Positions 1 to 8,230 of a DNA stretch of 16,820 nucleotides are shown here, piece by piece (within the stretch, counting starts at the first letter, position 1; the number at the start of each line of letters is the position of its first letter). Origin of the DNA: Fidelibacterota bacterium UBA2986 (lineage in GTDB: Bacteria > Fidelibacterota > Marinisomatia > Marinisomatales > AB-629-J13); contig DEAI01000031.1 in the NCBI GenBank assembly GCA_002346675.1, positions 1 through 16,820 of the forward strand. Direction: 5' to 3'. The notes beneath the pieces were generated by a model. It did no database searches and had not been told where the DNA came from. It worked only from the letters and a program-made list of their open reading frames with translations. A program made the translations under genes and the position numbers.

Positions 1-15
1 AAAGGGAACAATAAA

Positions 16-2952
16 ATGAATAAATATATTGCTTGTGTGTTAACCTTTGTATTGGGAGTTGGTATCGCTTTTGGAGCAGCTCATAAACTACCTGCCAAAA
101 TAGAAAAATACCAAAAATTGCCAAGAATTATCGAACCAACAACTTATCAGACTGATATTGATGATGGTAAATCACCTATTTACAATCACCGTAGTTTGAG
201 TCGTGATAATTCCTCATGGTCGGCCTTAGTAGATTCTTCAACCAATGGATATGGCATGATTCTAGGTACAACAAGACCTATATATCTTGATGATGATAAT
301 GGTTGGTTTTTTGTTTTTAGACAGTGGGCTGGTGAAAATACAACCCATGGTCAGTTGGGGGCAGCTTATTCACCTGATGGAACAGACTGGACAAATTATA
401 ATTATATAAATGTTGGATTTGACTGGCCTCCTTCAAACAGGCAGGCAAGATATCCGAGTGCACTAGGAAACCCAGATTATCCATATGCATTCTGGAATGA
501 ATACACAACAATGTCAGGTAGCTATGGAGGAAGACCTTTCTATACATATGATGAGTTTGGATGGGATGGTGGTTCTTTTGCAGCACCGATTGATATAGAC
601 CTGCAATGGGGTGGAGATACTGATCAGTGGGTTGGAAGCCCCGGAATTTCCTTTGATGGAGATAATTCAGTTGTGAACGTTGCTTATAATGACTGGACAA
701 GAAATAATTACTTTATGTTTCACAGTGAAGCTTATGAAGATGGTTATCTTGTTTTTGGATCAGAATTTATTATCATCGATGAGCCTGCATATTTAGAGCC
801 AGGAGATGCCAGCGGAAGTTATAATTCCAGTCCTGCAGTCAGTATGGAGCCAAGTGGAATGGGTACAGTTGGACTTGTTGGTCTTTTTGCTGGGGGAATT
901 GATGACAACAGTACAATTACAAATAACCATACATTTTTGTTTAAAATGACAGATGACCATGGAGCAAGCTGGTACGGACCCTCGAGTACCGCACCTCCCT
1001 ATTACCAAGATGATGTATATTTCATACCGGATAATGTTTTTGAACATATGCAGAATAATTATTTCAGTGACTATTGGGATCCCTGTGCAGACACAACATC
1101 CGCTATAACAGACTGGTGGAGTTATTATGAGTTTGATATGAAGGTGGACAGTGACGGCAATCCACATATATTGATGGAGATTTTGCCATGTGATGAGTCT
1201 TTCTGTTATTACTTTGCAGGTGATGGCAGTGAGGTTGGTTCTGGATATTACCATTTTACTATAAACAGAAATAACTTAGATAGTCCAGGTTTTGTAAATA
1301 CACCCACCGGATGGAATTATTCCAAAGTGGCAACTGGAAGCGCAACCTGGGGTTTCTCAGATCCAACAGGTACTAGCTATATATGGTCAACACAGGCGCA
1401 GCTTTCATTTGACCCAGATGACCCCAACCTTGTTTGGGTTGTAAGTGATCTAGGGGTAAGAGGAGCAGTTGAAGATTTTGATCCTGCGGATCCGTATGAC
1501 TGTGAAGAGCCATACGAATGGTATCCACAGTGGAGCTGTGATATCATGGTTTTCAAGTCTGAAGATAATGGTTCAACCTGGTGGAATCCATTAAATGCCT
1601 CTAACACTCCTGATGAAACCGATTGGGATGCTGGCTGTGATTCTCCAAGTGGATGGTGCAGCCCTGAAGAGCAGTTCCCTCACACTTCTCAGTGGGCAAC
1701 CAGTGATGAGGTGAGATATGTATATCAAATGCCGGACTGGTATTTTAATGAAATTGGTGATATGCTCGGAGCAGACCATAAAAATAGATTATTTGGTGGG
1801 GCTGCCACCTTTACGAGTAACAATGAACCTGATTATCCTGGTGAAGGCGCAGGAGGCACCGTTGAGGTTTCAATCTCCAATCAAGCAAACTGGAATTTAG
1901 TTGGACTTCCTGTGGAAACAGAGGAAAATAGCTATACACAGATTTTTCCTAATTCGGTCAGCAATACTTTATATGCATTTGATGCTGGTTATGTATCAGC
2001 TGAAGCTCTTGAAATGGGAGAAGGATATTGGCTTCGGTTTGATGCTGAAGGTGAAAATATGGTAGAAGGCGGTAGCGTTAGTGAAATACCTGTATCGTTG
2101 GCTTCTGGATGGAATTTAGTAACTGGTGGCTCTGAAACGATTGGTGTAGAAACTATAAGCGATCCTGATGGAATTATAGTTGCCAACACACTTTACGGTT
2201 TTAGTGTGGGATATGAATCTTCCACAGTATTAGAGCCTGGAAAAGGTTACTGGATTCGTACTAGTGCTGCTGGTGATGTAACCATAGGTGGTGGAGCAGC
2301 AAGAAGTCGTGATTTTGTTAACCGACTTGAGAGTGCAAATTCCATTTCATTTAATGGTAGGGAGCTATATTTTGATGCACAGGTTCCTCAATCTGAGATT
2401 CTCAGTTATAGTCTACCTCCGGTTCCGCCTAAAGGCGCATTTGATATTCGCTTCAGCACAGACCTTATTTATACTGGTTCTACTGGAAATATCGTTCTCT
2501 CTAATCCAAAAGGTGATCTGAATATTTCTTATAATATTTCTGGTAACTCTAAATGGATTTTAACCTCTAGCTCTGGAGAAGTGTATGAACTTTTCGGCTC
2601 TGGGCAGTTTTTATTAGATGGTATGGAAGAAGTAGATTTTATATTGGCTAAATCTACAGCAAGTTACGAGCCTGTAACATTTGGTCTTCAAGAAAGTTAT
2701 CCAAATCCATTCAATCCCACAACAACGATTCATTACAGTGTAGAAACAGAAGGATTGACATCTCTGACTGTCTATGATATGATGGGTAGAGAGATTAAGT
2801 CCCTTGTTTCTGGATATATGGTACCTAATCATTATTCTGTAGTTTGGAATGGAACAGATAATTACAATAGACAGATTCCTTCTGGAATTTACCTTTATCG
2901 TTTGGCTTCTGGTGAATTTACCGATATGAAAAAAGTCATGCTGTTAAAATAG
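16..2952 (+). CDS. Secreted T9SS cargo protein with Asp-box (BNR-like) motifs and C-terminal sorting domain
   Basis: A 978-residue extracellular or surface protein of unknown substrate. Residues 1-22 form a signal peptide (Lys3, hydrophobic stretch, AFGAA cleavage region). The first ~600 residues are rich in Trp, Tyr and Asp and contain Asp-box-like motifs: SPDGTDW (119-125), TDDHGASW (312-319) and the canonical SEDNGSTW (515-522). This suggests a beta-propeller of the BNR/sialidase type, but I cannot find the catalytic FRIP motif, so no enzyme activity is claimed. Paired cysteines (for example in LPCDESFC and GCDSPSGWC) would suit disulfides outside the cell. Residues 625-763 hold two copies of a ~73-residue repeat. 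Residues ~890-978 are a T9SS type A sorting domain, with YPNPFNP at 895-901 and IPSGIYLYRL near the end. An AAGGGA sequence at the window start serves as ribosome site. It is transcriptionally isolated from the next gene by a terminator. Family assignment beyond T9SS cargo is uncertain. Confidence 0.9.
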   Translation: MNKYIACVLTFVLGVGIAFGAAHKLPAKIEKYQKLPRIIEPTTYQTDIDDGKSPIYNHRSLSRDNSSWSALVDSSTNGYGMILGTTRPIYLDDDNGWFFVFRQWAGENTTHGQLGAAYSPDGTDWTNYNYINVGFDWPPSNRQARYPSALGNPDYPYAFWNEYTTMSGSYGGRPFYTYDEFGWDGGSFAAPIDIDLQWGGDTDQWVGSPGISFDGDNSVVNVAYNDWTRNNYFMFHSEAYEDGYLVFGSEFIIIDEPAYLEPGDASGSYNSSPAVSMEPSGMGTVGLVGLFAGGIDDNSTITNNHTFLFKMTDDHGASWYGPSSTAPPYYQDDVYFIPDNVFEHMQNNYFSDYWDPCADTTSAITDWWSYYEFDMKVDSDGNPHILMEILPCDESFCYYFAGDGSEVGSGYYHFTINRNNLDSPGFVNTPTGWNYSKVATGSATWGFSDPTGTSYIWSTQAQLSFDPDDPNLVWVVSDLGVRGAVEDFDPADPYDCEEPYEWYPQWSCDIMVFKSEDNGSTWWNPLNASNTPDETDWDAGCDSPSGWCSPEEQFPHTSQWATSDEVRYVYQMPDWYFNEIGDMLGADHKNRLFGGAATFTSNNEPDYPGEGAGGTVEVSISNQANWNLVGLPVETEENSYTQIFPNSVSNTLYAFDAGYVSAEALEMGEGYWLRFDAEGENMVEGGSVSEIPVSLASGWNLVTGGSETIGVETISDPDGIIVANTLYGFSVGYESSTVLEPGKGYWIRTSAAGDVTIGGGAARSRDFVNRLESANSISFNGRELYFDAQVPQSEILSYSLPPVPPKGAFDIRFSTDLIYTGSTGNIVLSNPKGDLNISYNISGNSKWILTSSSGEVYELFGSGQFLLDGMEEVDFILAKSTASYEPVTFGLQESYPNPFNPTTTIHYSVETEGLTSLTVYDMMGREIKSLVSGYMVPNHYSVVWNGTDNYNRQIPSGIYLYRLASGEFTDMKKVMLLK
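1888..2304 (+). repeat. Two tandem ~73-residue protein repeats inside the T9SS cargo gene
   Basis: Copy 1 (residues ~625-697) and copy 2 (~698-763) share the order WNLV, then NTLY(A/G)F, then (A/V)GY.S, then LE.G.GYW(L/I)R. Conserved Trp residues at 626 and 699 lie 73 residues apart. The copies are diverged at the DNA level, so this is an old domain duplication and not a recent slippage repeat. Similar paired modules sit just before T9SS tails in Marinimicrobia-like secreted proteins, as far as I recall. Confidence 0.8.
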
Positions 2953-2977
2953 ACATCCAATTTTAGGAAAATAAATT

Positions 2978-3011
2978 AAGGGCTGCTTCGAAAGATGCAG
3001 CCCTTTTTTTT
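2978..3011 (+). terminator. Rho-independent terminator after the T9SS cargo gene
   Basis: Inverted repeat GGGCTGC (2980-2986) with GCAGCCC (2997-3003) makes a 7-bp GC-rich stem around a 10-nt loop, extended by two A-T pairs and followed by a run of eight T (3004-3011). It lies 25 nt after the stop codon. It separates the secreted-protein gene from the yebC cluster. Confidence 0.9.
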
Positions 3012-3074
3012 GTAAACAGATTTGAGCAGGGTTCAGGTTTTCCGTAAATTTTTAGTATAAATAAATGAGAAAAA
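3012..3074 (+). promoter_or_regulatory. Probable promoter region of the yebC cluster
   Basis: This 63-nt stretch lies between a strong terminator and yebC, so a promoter is expected here by position. The AT-rich TAGTATAAAT at 3053-3062 is -10-like, but it lies close to the start codon and I see no well-spaced -35 box. The promoter consensus of this lineage is unknown to me, so the exact element is not assigned. Confidence 0.25.
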
Positions 3075-3812
3075 ATGTCTGGACATAGTAAATGGTCAAC
3101 CATCAAGCGTAAAAAGGGAGCGCAAGATGCTAAACGAGGTAAATTATTTACAACCTTGATCAAAGAAATTACAATATCTGCAAAGATAGGAGGGGGAGAG
3201 GAAACTTCAAATCCACGGTTAAGGCAGGCAATACTAAAAGCTAAGACAGCTAATATGCCTCAGGATAATATCAAAAGAGCGATTCAAAAAGGTACAGGAG
3301 ATCTCCCGGGGGTGAGTTATGAGGATGCAGTCTATGAGGGCTATGCTCCCGGAGGAGTCGCTATTCTCATGGAAGTTTTGACAGACAATAAAAATAGGAC
3401 GGTTGCTGATATTCGCCATATCATGACCAAACATGGAGGAAGTTTAGGTGAAAATGGAAGTGTAGCGTGGATGTTTAATAAGAAAGGACAAGTTATTCTT
3501 GATGTATCTGCAGGAGAAGAAGAAGCGGTGATGGAAGCTGTATTAAACTCAGGTGGAGAAGACCTTGAATTAGATGAAGATTGTTATATTATATCTACTG
3601 AGCCAAATGAGCTTATGGATGTAAGATTAGCACTAGAGGCTGATGGATATGAAATTAAATCTGCAGAAGTAGAAATGATACCCACTAGTCTGCATAGCGT
3701 GGATAATGAGCATATTCCTCAAGTCTTGGCATTATTAGAGGCCTTGGATGAAAACGAAGATATCAAAAATGTATATGCCAATGTGGATATAGATGAGAGT
3801 ATGATAGATTGA
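3075..3812 (+). CDS. yebC: YebC/PmpR (TACO1) family protein
   Basis: A 245-residue cytoplasmic protein of the normal length for the family. The N-terminus MSGHSKWSTIKRKKGAQDAK is the family hallmark, followed by the lysine- and arginine-rich helical domain 1 and the motif NMPQDNIKRAIQKGTG. The acidic domains follow, with GYAPGGVAILMEVLTDNKNR and GENGSVAWMF. Members have been described both as DNA-binding regulators and, for TACO1 and some bacterial YebC proteins, as factors that help ribosomes through proline stretches. The sequence alone does not decide between these. The ribosome site is weak (GAG within ATGAGAAAAA). It heads the cluster with ruvC and ruvA, an arrangement common in bacteria. 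Confidence 0.96.
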   Translation: MSGHSKWSTIKRKKGAQDAKRGKLFTTLIKEITISAKIGGGEETSNPRLRQAILKAKTANMPQDNIKRAIQKGTGDLPGVSYEDAVYEGYAPGGVAILMEVLTDNKNRTVADIRHIMTKHGGSLGENGSVAWMFNKKGQVILDVSAGEEEAVMEAVLNSGGEDLELDEDCYIISTEPNELMDVRLALEADGYEIKSAEVEMIPTSLHSVDNEHIPQVLALLEALDENEDIKNVYANVDIDESMID

Positions 3813-3846
3813 AAATGTGTTAGAGATGATTATTGGACAATATTAA

Positions 3847-4323
3847 ATGCGAGTAATTGGTTTTGATCCAGGCTTGAGTGCAACTGGATTTGGAATTATT
3901 GAATCAAATATCACAAAGCAGGTGAAGCATATTGATAATGGTGTTTTACGACCACAGAGAAAACTATCCCTCCCGGAGAGATTAAATTATTTATACAATA
4001 ACTCCTTAAAACTGCTTAAGGCTTATTCTCCAGAGATTTTAGCGATAGAGGATACATTTTATCATAAAAATATAAAATCTGCAATGTCGTTAGGTCAGGC
4101 AAGAGGAACGCTACTATTAACAGGCGCACACTTGGGCATTCCTTGTATTGAGTATGCTCCTCGAAAAGTAAAAATGTCTGTTGTAGGTAATGGCGCAGCA
4201 TCTAAAGAGCAAGTAAAGTATATGATTTGTAGAATGTTGACATTACCATCAGAAGATATCCCTATTGACGCTTCGGATGCTCTGGCTATTGCACTTTGTC
4301 ACATACACCAGCATAAGATTTAA
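3847..4323 (+). CDS. ruvC: Crossover junction endodeoxyribonuclease RuvC
   Basis: A 158-residue RNase H-fold nuclease that resolves Holliday junctions by paired nicking together with RuvAB. All four metal-binding acidic residues are visible: Asp7 in IGFDPGLSATG, Glu68 in LAIEDTFYHKN, and Asp141 and Asp144 in DASDALAIALCH. The conserved stretch AMSLGQARGTLL and the DNA-contacting VVGNGAASKEQV are also present. The length matches the family (about 155-175). The gap to yebC is 34 nt, with GGA at 3835-3837 as a modest ribosome site. ruvA follows after 4 nt. No ruvB is in this window, so the branch-migration motor must be encoded elsewhere. Confidence 0.97.
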   Translation: MRVIGFDPGLSATGFGIIESNITKQVKHIDNGVLRPQRKLSLPERLNYLYNNSLKLLKAYSPEILAIEDTFYHKNIKSAMSLGQARGTLLLTGAHLGIPCIEYAPRKVKMSVVGNGAASKEQVKYMICRMLTLPSEDIPIDASDALAIALCHIHQHKI

Positions 4324-4327
4324 GCTA

Positions 4328-4927
4328 ATGATCGATTCGCTTTTTGGAACATTAATACAAAAAAAACCTTCTTCCGCAGTTGTTGATATTGGTGGAATCA
4401 GATTAAAGGTATTTATAACTGTAGGGACTTATGAGAATCTACCTTCATCTGGAGAAAAAATTGAAATGCTAACCTATCTTCATGTCCGGGAAGATATTCT
4501 TGACCTTTATGGCTTTACAGGAGAGGAACAGAGAGAACTCTTCAGTTTGTTGACCAGTGTAAATGGAATAGGACCTAGGTCTGCACTTGGAATTCTCTCT
4601 GGAGTTCGCAGTGGAGACTTGAAAAAAAGAATTATTACCGGTGATGTAAAATTATTGACATTGCTGCCGGGTATCGGTCCTAAAATCGCAAAACGGATTA
4701 TTGTTGAATTAAAGGATAAGTTTGACTCCTTAGAGATGGAAGAAATTTCGGAGGGGGAAGAAATTTCTTCAGAAACGGAACAGTTCAAAGATGCACTGCA
4801 TGCCCTGCAGTCATTAGGATACAATAGAAATCAGTCATATCGGGCGTTAAAATCAGCAGAGGAATCAGGAGGTTTAACAGGCAAATTGGAAGATATCATC
4901 AAAAATGCTCTAGGACAAATGAGATAG
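4328..4927 (+). CDS. ruvA: Holliday junction branch migration protein RuvA
   Basis: A 199-residue protein that binds four-way junctions as a tetramer and loads RuvB. Residues ~1-63 form the OB-fold domain (MIDSLFGTLIQKKPSSAVVD onward, ending DLYGF). The two helix-hairpin-helix motifs are VNGIGPRSA (78-86) and LPGIGPKIA (113-121). A flexible acidic linker (~133-152) leads to the C-terminal RuvB-binding domain (~154-199, LQSLGYN). I chose the ATG at 4328 because the protein then starts like other RuvA proteins. The longer in-frame start at 4265 would add 21 unrelated residues and overlap ruvC by 59 nt. No strong Shine-Dalgarno is visible, and translation may be coupled to ruvC. Confidence 0.96.
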   Translation: MIDSLFGTLIQKKPSSAVVDIGGIRLKVFITVGTYENLPSSGEKIEMLTYLHVREDILDLYGFTGEEQRELFSLLTSVNGIGPRSALGILSGVRSGDLKKRIITGDVKLLTLLPGIGPKIAKRIIVELKDKFDSLEMEEISEGEEISSETEQFKDALHALQSLGYNRNQSYRALKSAEESGGLTGKLEDIIKNALGQMR

Positions 4928-4930
4928 TTT

Positions 4931-6175
4931 ATGGTTCGAGTATTTCCATTTAAAGGGTTGAGACCATTACCGGAAAACGCTTCTGAGATAGCGTCCCCAC
5001 CTTATGATGTGTTGAATGCTAGAGAAGCAAAAGAAATTGTAATAAATTCTCCCAACTCGTTTTTGAAGGTGAATAAAGCTGAGTGCGACTTTGATACTCC
5101 TATTGAACCATATAGCAAAATTGTGTATCAAAAAGCAAAGGAGAACTTGCAGTCATTAATTAATAAGGGATTGATGGTTCAGGATCAAGTATTCTGTTTT
5201 TATATGTATAAACTTACATTTAATAAGCAAAGTCAAACCGGTTTATGTTGTGTTATGGCTATTGAGGACTATGAAAATGGATTAATAAAAAAACATGAAC
5301 ATACCCGACCCGATAAAGTTAAAGATCGTGCAAACCATATTAATTATTTGGAGGCTCAAGTTGGGCCAGTATTTTCCATATTTAAAAATAATAATCCTAT
5401 AGATGAATTATTTGAAAGATTAACTGAACAAAAACCAGAGATATTATTTAAATCGGAGGATGGAGTAACCCATGAGTTTTGGATAATTCAAGATTTAAAA
5501 ATGATTGAATCAATTCAAGTAAATTTTAAAAATCTGAGTTGTACATATATAGCAGATGGACATCACCGCTCAGAATCAGCTGCAGAAGTAGTGCGTCAAA
5601 AGTTTGAATGTAATAAGCATAGCTCATATGGGTCATATGAATATTTTTTAAACGTTTTGTTTCCCGATAACCAAATTAAGATTTTACCTTATAATCGAAT
5701 TGTTAAAAAACCTGAGGGGACTACTGTAAAAGAAATTTTAAAAAGAGCAAGATCACACTTTAATATTACGATAAATAAAGGAGGAAAAATATCTCCCGAC
5801 ACACCGCATACATTTAGTCTTTATGCAGAAGGGGTTTGGTATAAGATGGAGCTCTTGGATGGTCAATTAAATAATGATGACCCGGTTTGTGAAATCGATA
5901 CTGAAGTATTGCAGCAGTATTTTATTGATCCAATTCTTGAAATAAGTGATCCTAAAACAGATAATAGAATACAATTTGTGGGTGGCATTAGAGGCAATGA
6001 TGAACTAAAAAAACATGTCGATTCTGGTGAATATGATATTGCGTTTTCACTTTATCCAACAACTGTCCATCAATTATTACGGGTAGCTGATGCCCAAAAA
6101 GTGATGCCTCCTAAGTCAACATGGTTTGAACCAAAATTAAGAAGCGGGATGGTTGTCCATTTATTGGAGGATTAA
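4931..6175 (+). CDS. DUF1015 family protein, candidate serine/phosphoserine enzyme
   Basis: A 414-residue soluble protein of the DUF1015 family, near the usual length. The N-terminus has the family-typical FKGLRPLPENASEIASPPYD. Other conserved-looking parts are KKHEHTRPDKVKDR and the motif YIADGHHRSESA, with Asp209, Gly210, His211, His212 and Arg213. The DGHHR signature resembles the one in ParB/Srx-fold proteins, a fold that includes free serine kinases such as SerK and SbnI. It starts 3 nt after ruvA and ends 2 nt before the serA-like gene, which is followed by serC. The DUF1015-serA-serC neighbourhood recurs in unrelated bacteria as far as I recall. I infer a role in serine or O-phosphoserine metabolism. 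Family membership is well supported; the enzymatic role is a hypothesis. Confidence 0.88.
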   Translation: MVRVFPFKGLRPLPENASEIASPPYDVLNAREAKEIVINSPNSFLKVNKAECDFDTPIEPYSKIVYQKAKENLQSLINKGLMVQDQVFCFYMYKLTFNKQSQTGLCCVMAIEDYENGLIKKHEHTRPDKVKDRANHINYLEAQVGPVFSIFKNNNPIDELFERLTEQKPEILFKSEDGVTHEFWIIQDLKMIESIQVNFKNLSCTYIADGHHRSESAAEVVRQKFECNKHSSYGSYEYFLNVLFPDNQIKILPYNRIVKKPEGTTVKEILKRARSHFNITINKGGKISPDTPHTFSLYAEGVWYKMELLDGQLNNDDPVCEIDTEVLQQYFIDPILEISDPKTDNRIQFVGGIRGNDELKKHVDSGEYDIAFSLYPTTVHQLLRVADAQKVMPPKSTWFEPKLRSGMVVHLLED

Positions 6176-6177
6176 GA

Positions 6178-7059
6178 ATGAAGATTCTAATATCAGACCC
6201 ATTTTATCCTGAGTTTGAAGACCAATTAAGAAAATATGGAGAAGTAACAACAGAAAAATCAATATATACGGAAGCAGATATTATTCTGATTCGCAGTGCA
6301 ACTAAAGCAGATAAATCTTATCTTAAAAATGCAAAGAGCCTAAAATTAATCATTCGAGGCGGAGTAGGGATTGACAATATTGATATAGAGACTGCTAAAT
6401 TAATTGGTATCCAGGTTCGTAACACACCAAGTTCCTCATCAATTTCTGTAGCAGAAATGGCAATGACATTAATGCTATCATTGACAAACAAGGTTGTTAA
6501 AGCAGATACATCAATGCAGAACAACAAGTGGCTAAAAAAACAGTTAAAAAGATCTGAGCTATTTGGAAAAACTTTGGGTATTATTGGGTATGGCAGAATT
6601 GGGAGCGAAGTTGCCAAACGTGGAGTAGCTTTTGGTATGACAATTTTAGGGTATCATTATCGGGAGATAAAAAGTAATTATGGAAAAATATCAACAAATT
6701 TGGAAGAAGTATTACAAAAATCTGATTATCTCTCACTTCATTTGCCCTTAAAAGAAGATACAAGGGATTTTTTGAATTCAGAAGTCATTTCAATGTGCAG
6801 ACCAAATACTATTTTAATCAACACAGGGAGGGGAGAGACTGTAGATGAAACTGCAATTGCAAATGCATTGAAAACGGGTAAACTCGGTGGATATGCTTCA
6901 GATGTCTGGAGTCAATACCCACCGACCGACTCTCCACTGATTAGTGCACCTAATGTTCTTATGACTCCGCATTTAGGAGCCTCTACTAAAGAATGTATGT
7001 TAAGAATAGGAGCAGAGATCATTCAAACTATTGAAGAGTTTATTTCCAGAAAATACTAA
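6178..7059 (+). CDS. serA: D-3-phosphoglycerate dehydrogenase-like protein (short form, no ACT domain)
   Basis: A 293-residue NAD-dependent D-2-hydroxyacid dehydrogenase, most likely oxidising 3-phosphoglycerate to phosphohydroxypyruvate, the first step of serine synthesis. Residues ~1-90 and the C-terminal end form the substrate domain (LIIRGGVGIDNID at 58-69). Residues ~90-260 form the Rossmann domain with GYGRIG (137-142). The catalytic Arg218 (NTGRGE) and His265 (TPHLGAST) are present. The usual catalytic Glu of the D-V-F-x-x-E-P motif is Tyr247 here (DVWSQYP). There is no ACT or ASB domain, so feedback inhibition by serine through ACT is not expected. GGAGG at 6166-6170, 7 nt before the ATG, is a strong ribosome site. 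The adjacent serC gene is the main reason for the SerA call; another hydroxyacid substrate cannot be excluded. Confidence 0.85.
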   Translation: MKILISDPFYPEFEDQLRKYGEVTTEKSIYTEADIILIRSATKADKSYLKNAKSLKLIIRGGVGIDNIDIETAKLIGIQVRNTPSSSSISVAEMAMTLMLSLTNKVVKADTSMQNNKWLKKQLKRSELFGKTLGIIGYGRIGSEVAKRGVAFGMTILGYHYREIKSNYGKISTNLEEVLQKSDYLSLHLPLKEDTRDFLNSEVISMCRPNTILINTGRGETVDETAIANALKTGKLGGYASDVWSQYPPTDSPLISAPNVLMTPHLGASTKECMLRIGAEIIQTIEEFISRKY

Positions 7060-7062
7060 AAT

Positions 7063-7068
7063 GAGGAA
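7063..7068 (+). promoter_or_regulatory. Ribosome binding site deciding the serC start
   Basis: GAGGAA directly abuts the first in-frame ATG (7069), leaving no spacer, but is 6 nt from the second ATG (7075). Normal spacing therefore selects 7075. Confidence 0.7.
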
Positions 7069-7074
7069 ATGGTA

Positions 7075-8163
7075 ATGAAATATAGAGTATTTAATTTTAA
7101 CCCCGGGCCCTCAACTCTACCCTTGGAGGTACTTAAAACAGTCCAGAGAGAATTATTGGATTTTCAAGGAACAGGTATGTCTATTTTAGAAATATCCCAT
7201 CGCTCTACTCAGTTTGAAGATATCAATAATACTGCAAATTCACTTTTAAAAGATTTAATGGGATTGGGAAATGGCTACCACATTTTATTCATTGGAGGTG
7301 GAGCATCATCGCAGTTTTCAAATATTCCACAAAATTTTTTAAAACAAGGGATGACAGCAAATTATATTGATACGGGAACTTGGGCATCAAAAGCGATTAA
7401 AGAAGCAGAAAAAATAGGTAATGTGTTTGTTGTAGCTTCTTCAAAAGGAAAAAATTACAATTACATTCCAGATTTTACATCTAAAGATTTTACAAAAGAT
7501 GCGGCGTATGTTCATATAACATCAAATAATACCATCAAAGGAACTCAATTTCAATGTTTACCTGATACAGGAAGTATACCATTGTTCGCAGATCTATCTT
7601 CAGATATTTGTTCAAAAAATATGAATTACAAGCAGTACTCTCTGTTTTATGCTGGTGCCCAGAAAAACTTAGGTCCATCCGGTGTAACTGTGGTTGGTAT
7701 CAGAAAAGAGGTATTGGAAAATAATAAGGATAATCTTCCTACAATGGTTGATTATAATACACATGCAAAGAAAAATTCATTGTTTAACACTCCTCCTGTT
7801 TTTGCTATTTATATCTTAAAGCTTGTATTAGAATGGATCAAAAATAATGGAGGTTTATCAGGTATCGAAAAAGTTAATAGACAGAAAAAGGATTTGATTT
7901 ACAATTTGCTCGATTCCCATAGTGATTTTTTCAAACCTACTGCAGAAAAAAATAGCCGTAGTTGGATGAACATAACTTTCCGACTTCCATCTGAAGAATT
8001 GGAAATGAAATTTATTTCAGAAGGCGCAGCAAATGGACTTATTGGACTGAAGGGGCACCGTAGTATTGGAGGAATTCGAGTTTCTCTATATAATGCTATG
8101 ACTCTTGAAGGTGCCGAGGCAGTTTCTGAACTGATGAATTCCTTTATCAAAAAGTATGGATAA
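7075..8163 (+). CDS. serC: Phosphoserine aminotransferase SerC
   Basis: A 362-residue PLP-dependent class V aminotransferase that converts 3-phosphohydroxypyruvate and glutamate into O-phosphoserine. The start MKYRVFNFNPGPSTLP is typical of the family. SHRSTQFEDI, GGGASSQF (substrate-phosphate and PLP contacts) and FYAGAQKNLGPSG are conserved; Lys197 in the last motif is the PLP Schiff-base lysine. The C-terminus has GHRSIGGIRVSLYNAM, containing a substrate-binding Arg. The gene follows serA after 15 nt, so the two steps to O-phosphoserine are encoded together. No phosphoserine phosphatase (serB) lies in this window. A start two codons upstream (7069) is possible but badly spaced from the ribosome site. 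Confidence 0.95.
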   Translation: MKYRVFNFNPGPSTLPLEVLKTVQRELLDFQGTGMSILEISHRSTQFEDINNTANSLLKDLMGLGNGYHILFIGGGASSQFSNIPQNFLKQGMTANYIDTGTWASKAIKEAEKIGNVFVVASSKGKNYNYIPDFTSKDFTKDAAYVHITSNNTIKGTQFQCLPDTGSIPLFADLSSDICSKNMNYKQYSLFYAGAQKNLGPSGVTVVGIRKEVLENNKDNLPTMVDYNTHAKKNSLFNTPPVFAIYILKLVLEWIKNNGGLSGIEKVNRQKKDLIYNLLDSHSDFFKPTAEKNSRSWMNITFRLPSEELEMKFISEGAANGLIGLKGHRSIGGIRVSLYNAMTLEGAEAVSELMNSFIKKYG

Positions 8164-8230
8164 ATGGTCAAGCTGATTTTCAAAATAATTTCATACCAAT
8201 CATAATTTCGTATTTATTTTGAATAAATTT

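Noticed and set aside
793..1254. Minus-strand open frame of 153 codons within the T9SS gene (and several shorter minus-strand frames elsewhere)
   Set aside because: All are antisense to well-supported genes, show no recognisable motifs and lack ribosome sites or gene-like spacing.
16..1860. Calling the first gene a sialidase
   Set aside because: Asp boxes occur in many beta-propellers, and the FRIP motif and catalytic arginine set were not found by eye.
4265..4327. Longer ruvA start adding 21 residues
   Set aside because: The extra residues do not resemble RuvA and would overlap ruvC by 59 nt; the ATG at 4328 gives the family-typical N-terminus.
8219..8230. TTG start for gcvT four codons upstream of the ATG
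   Set aside because: No good ribosome site for it and the ATG at 8231 matches the usual GcvT start.
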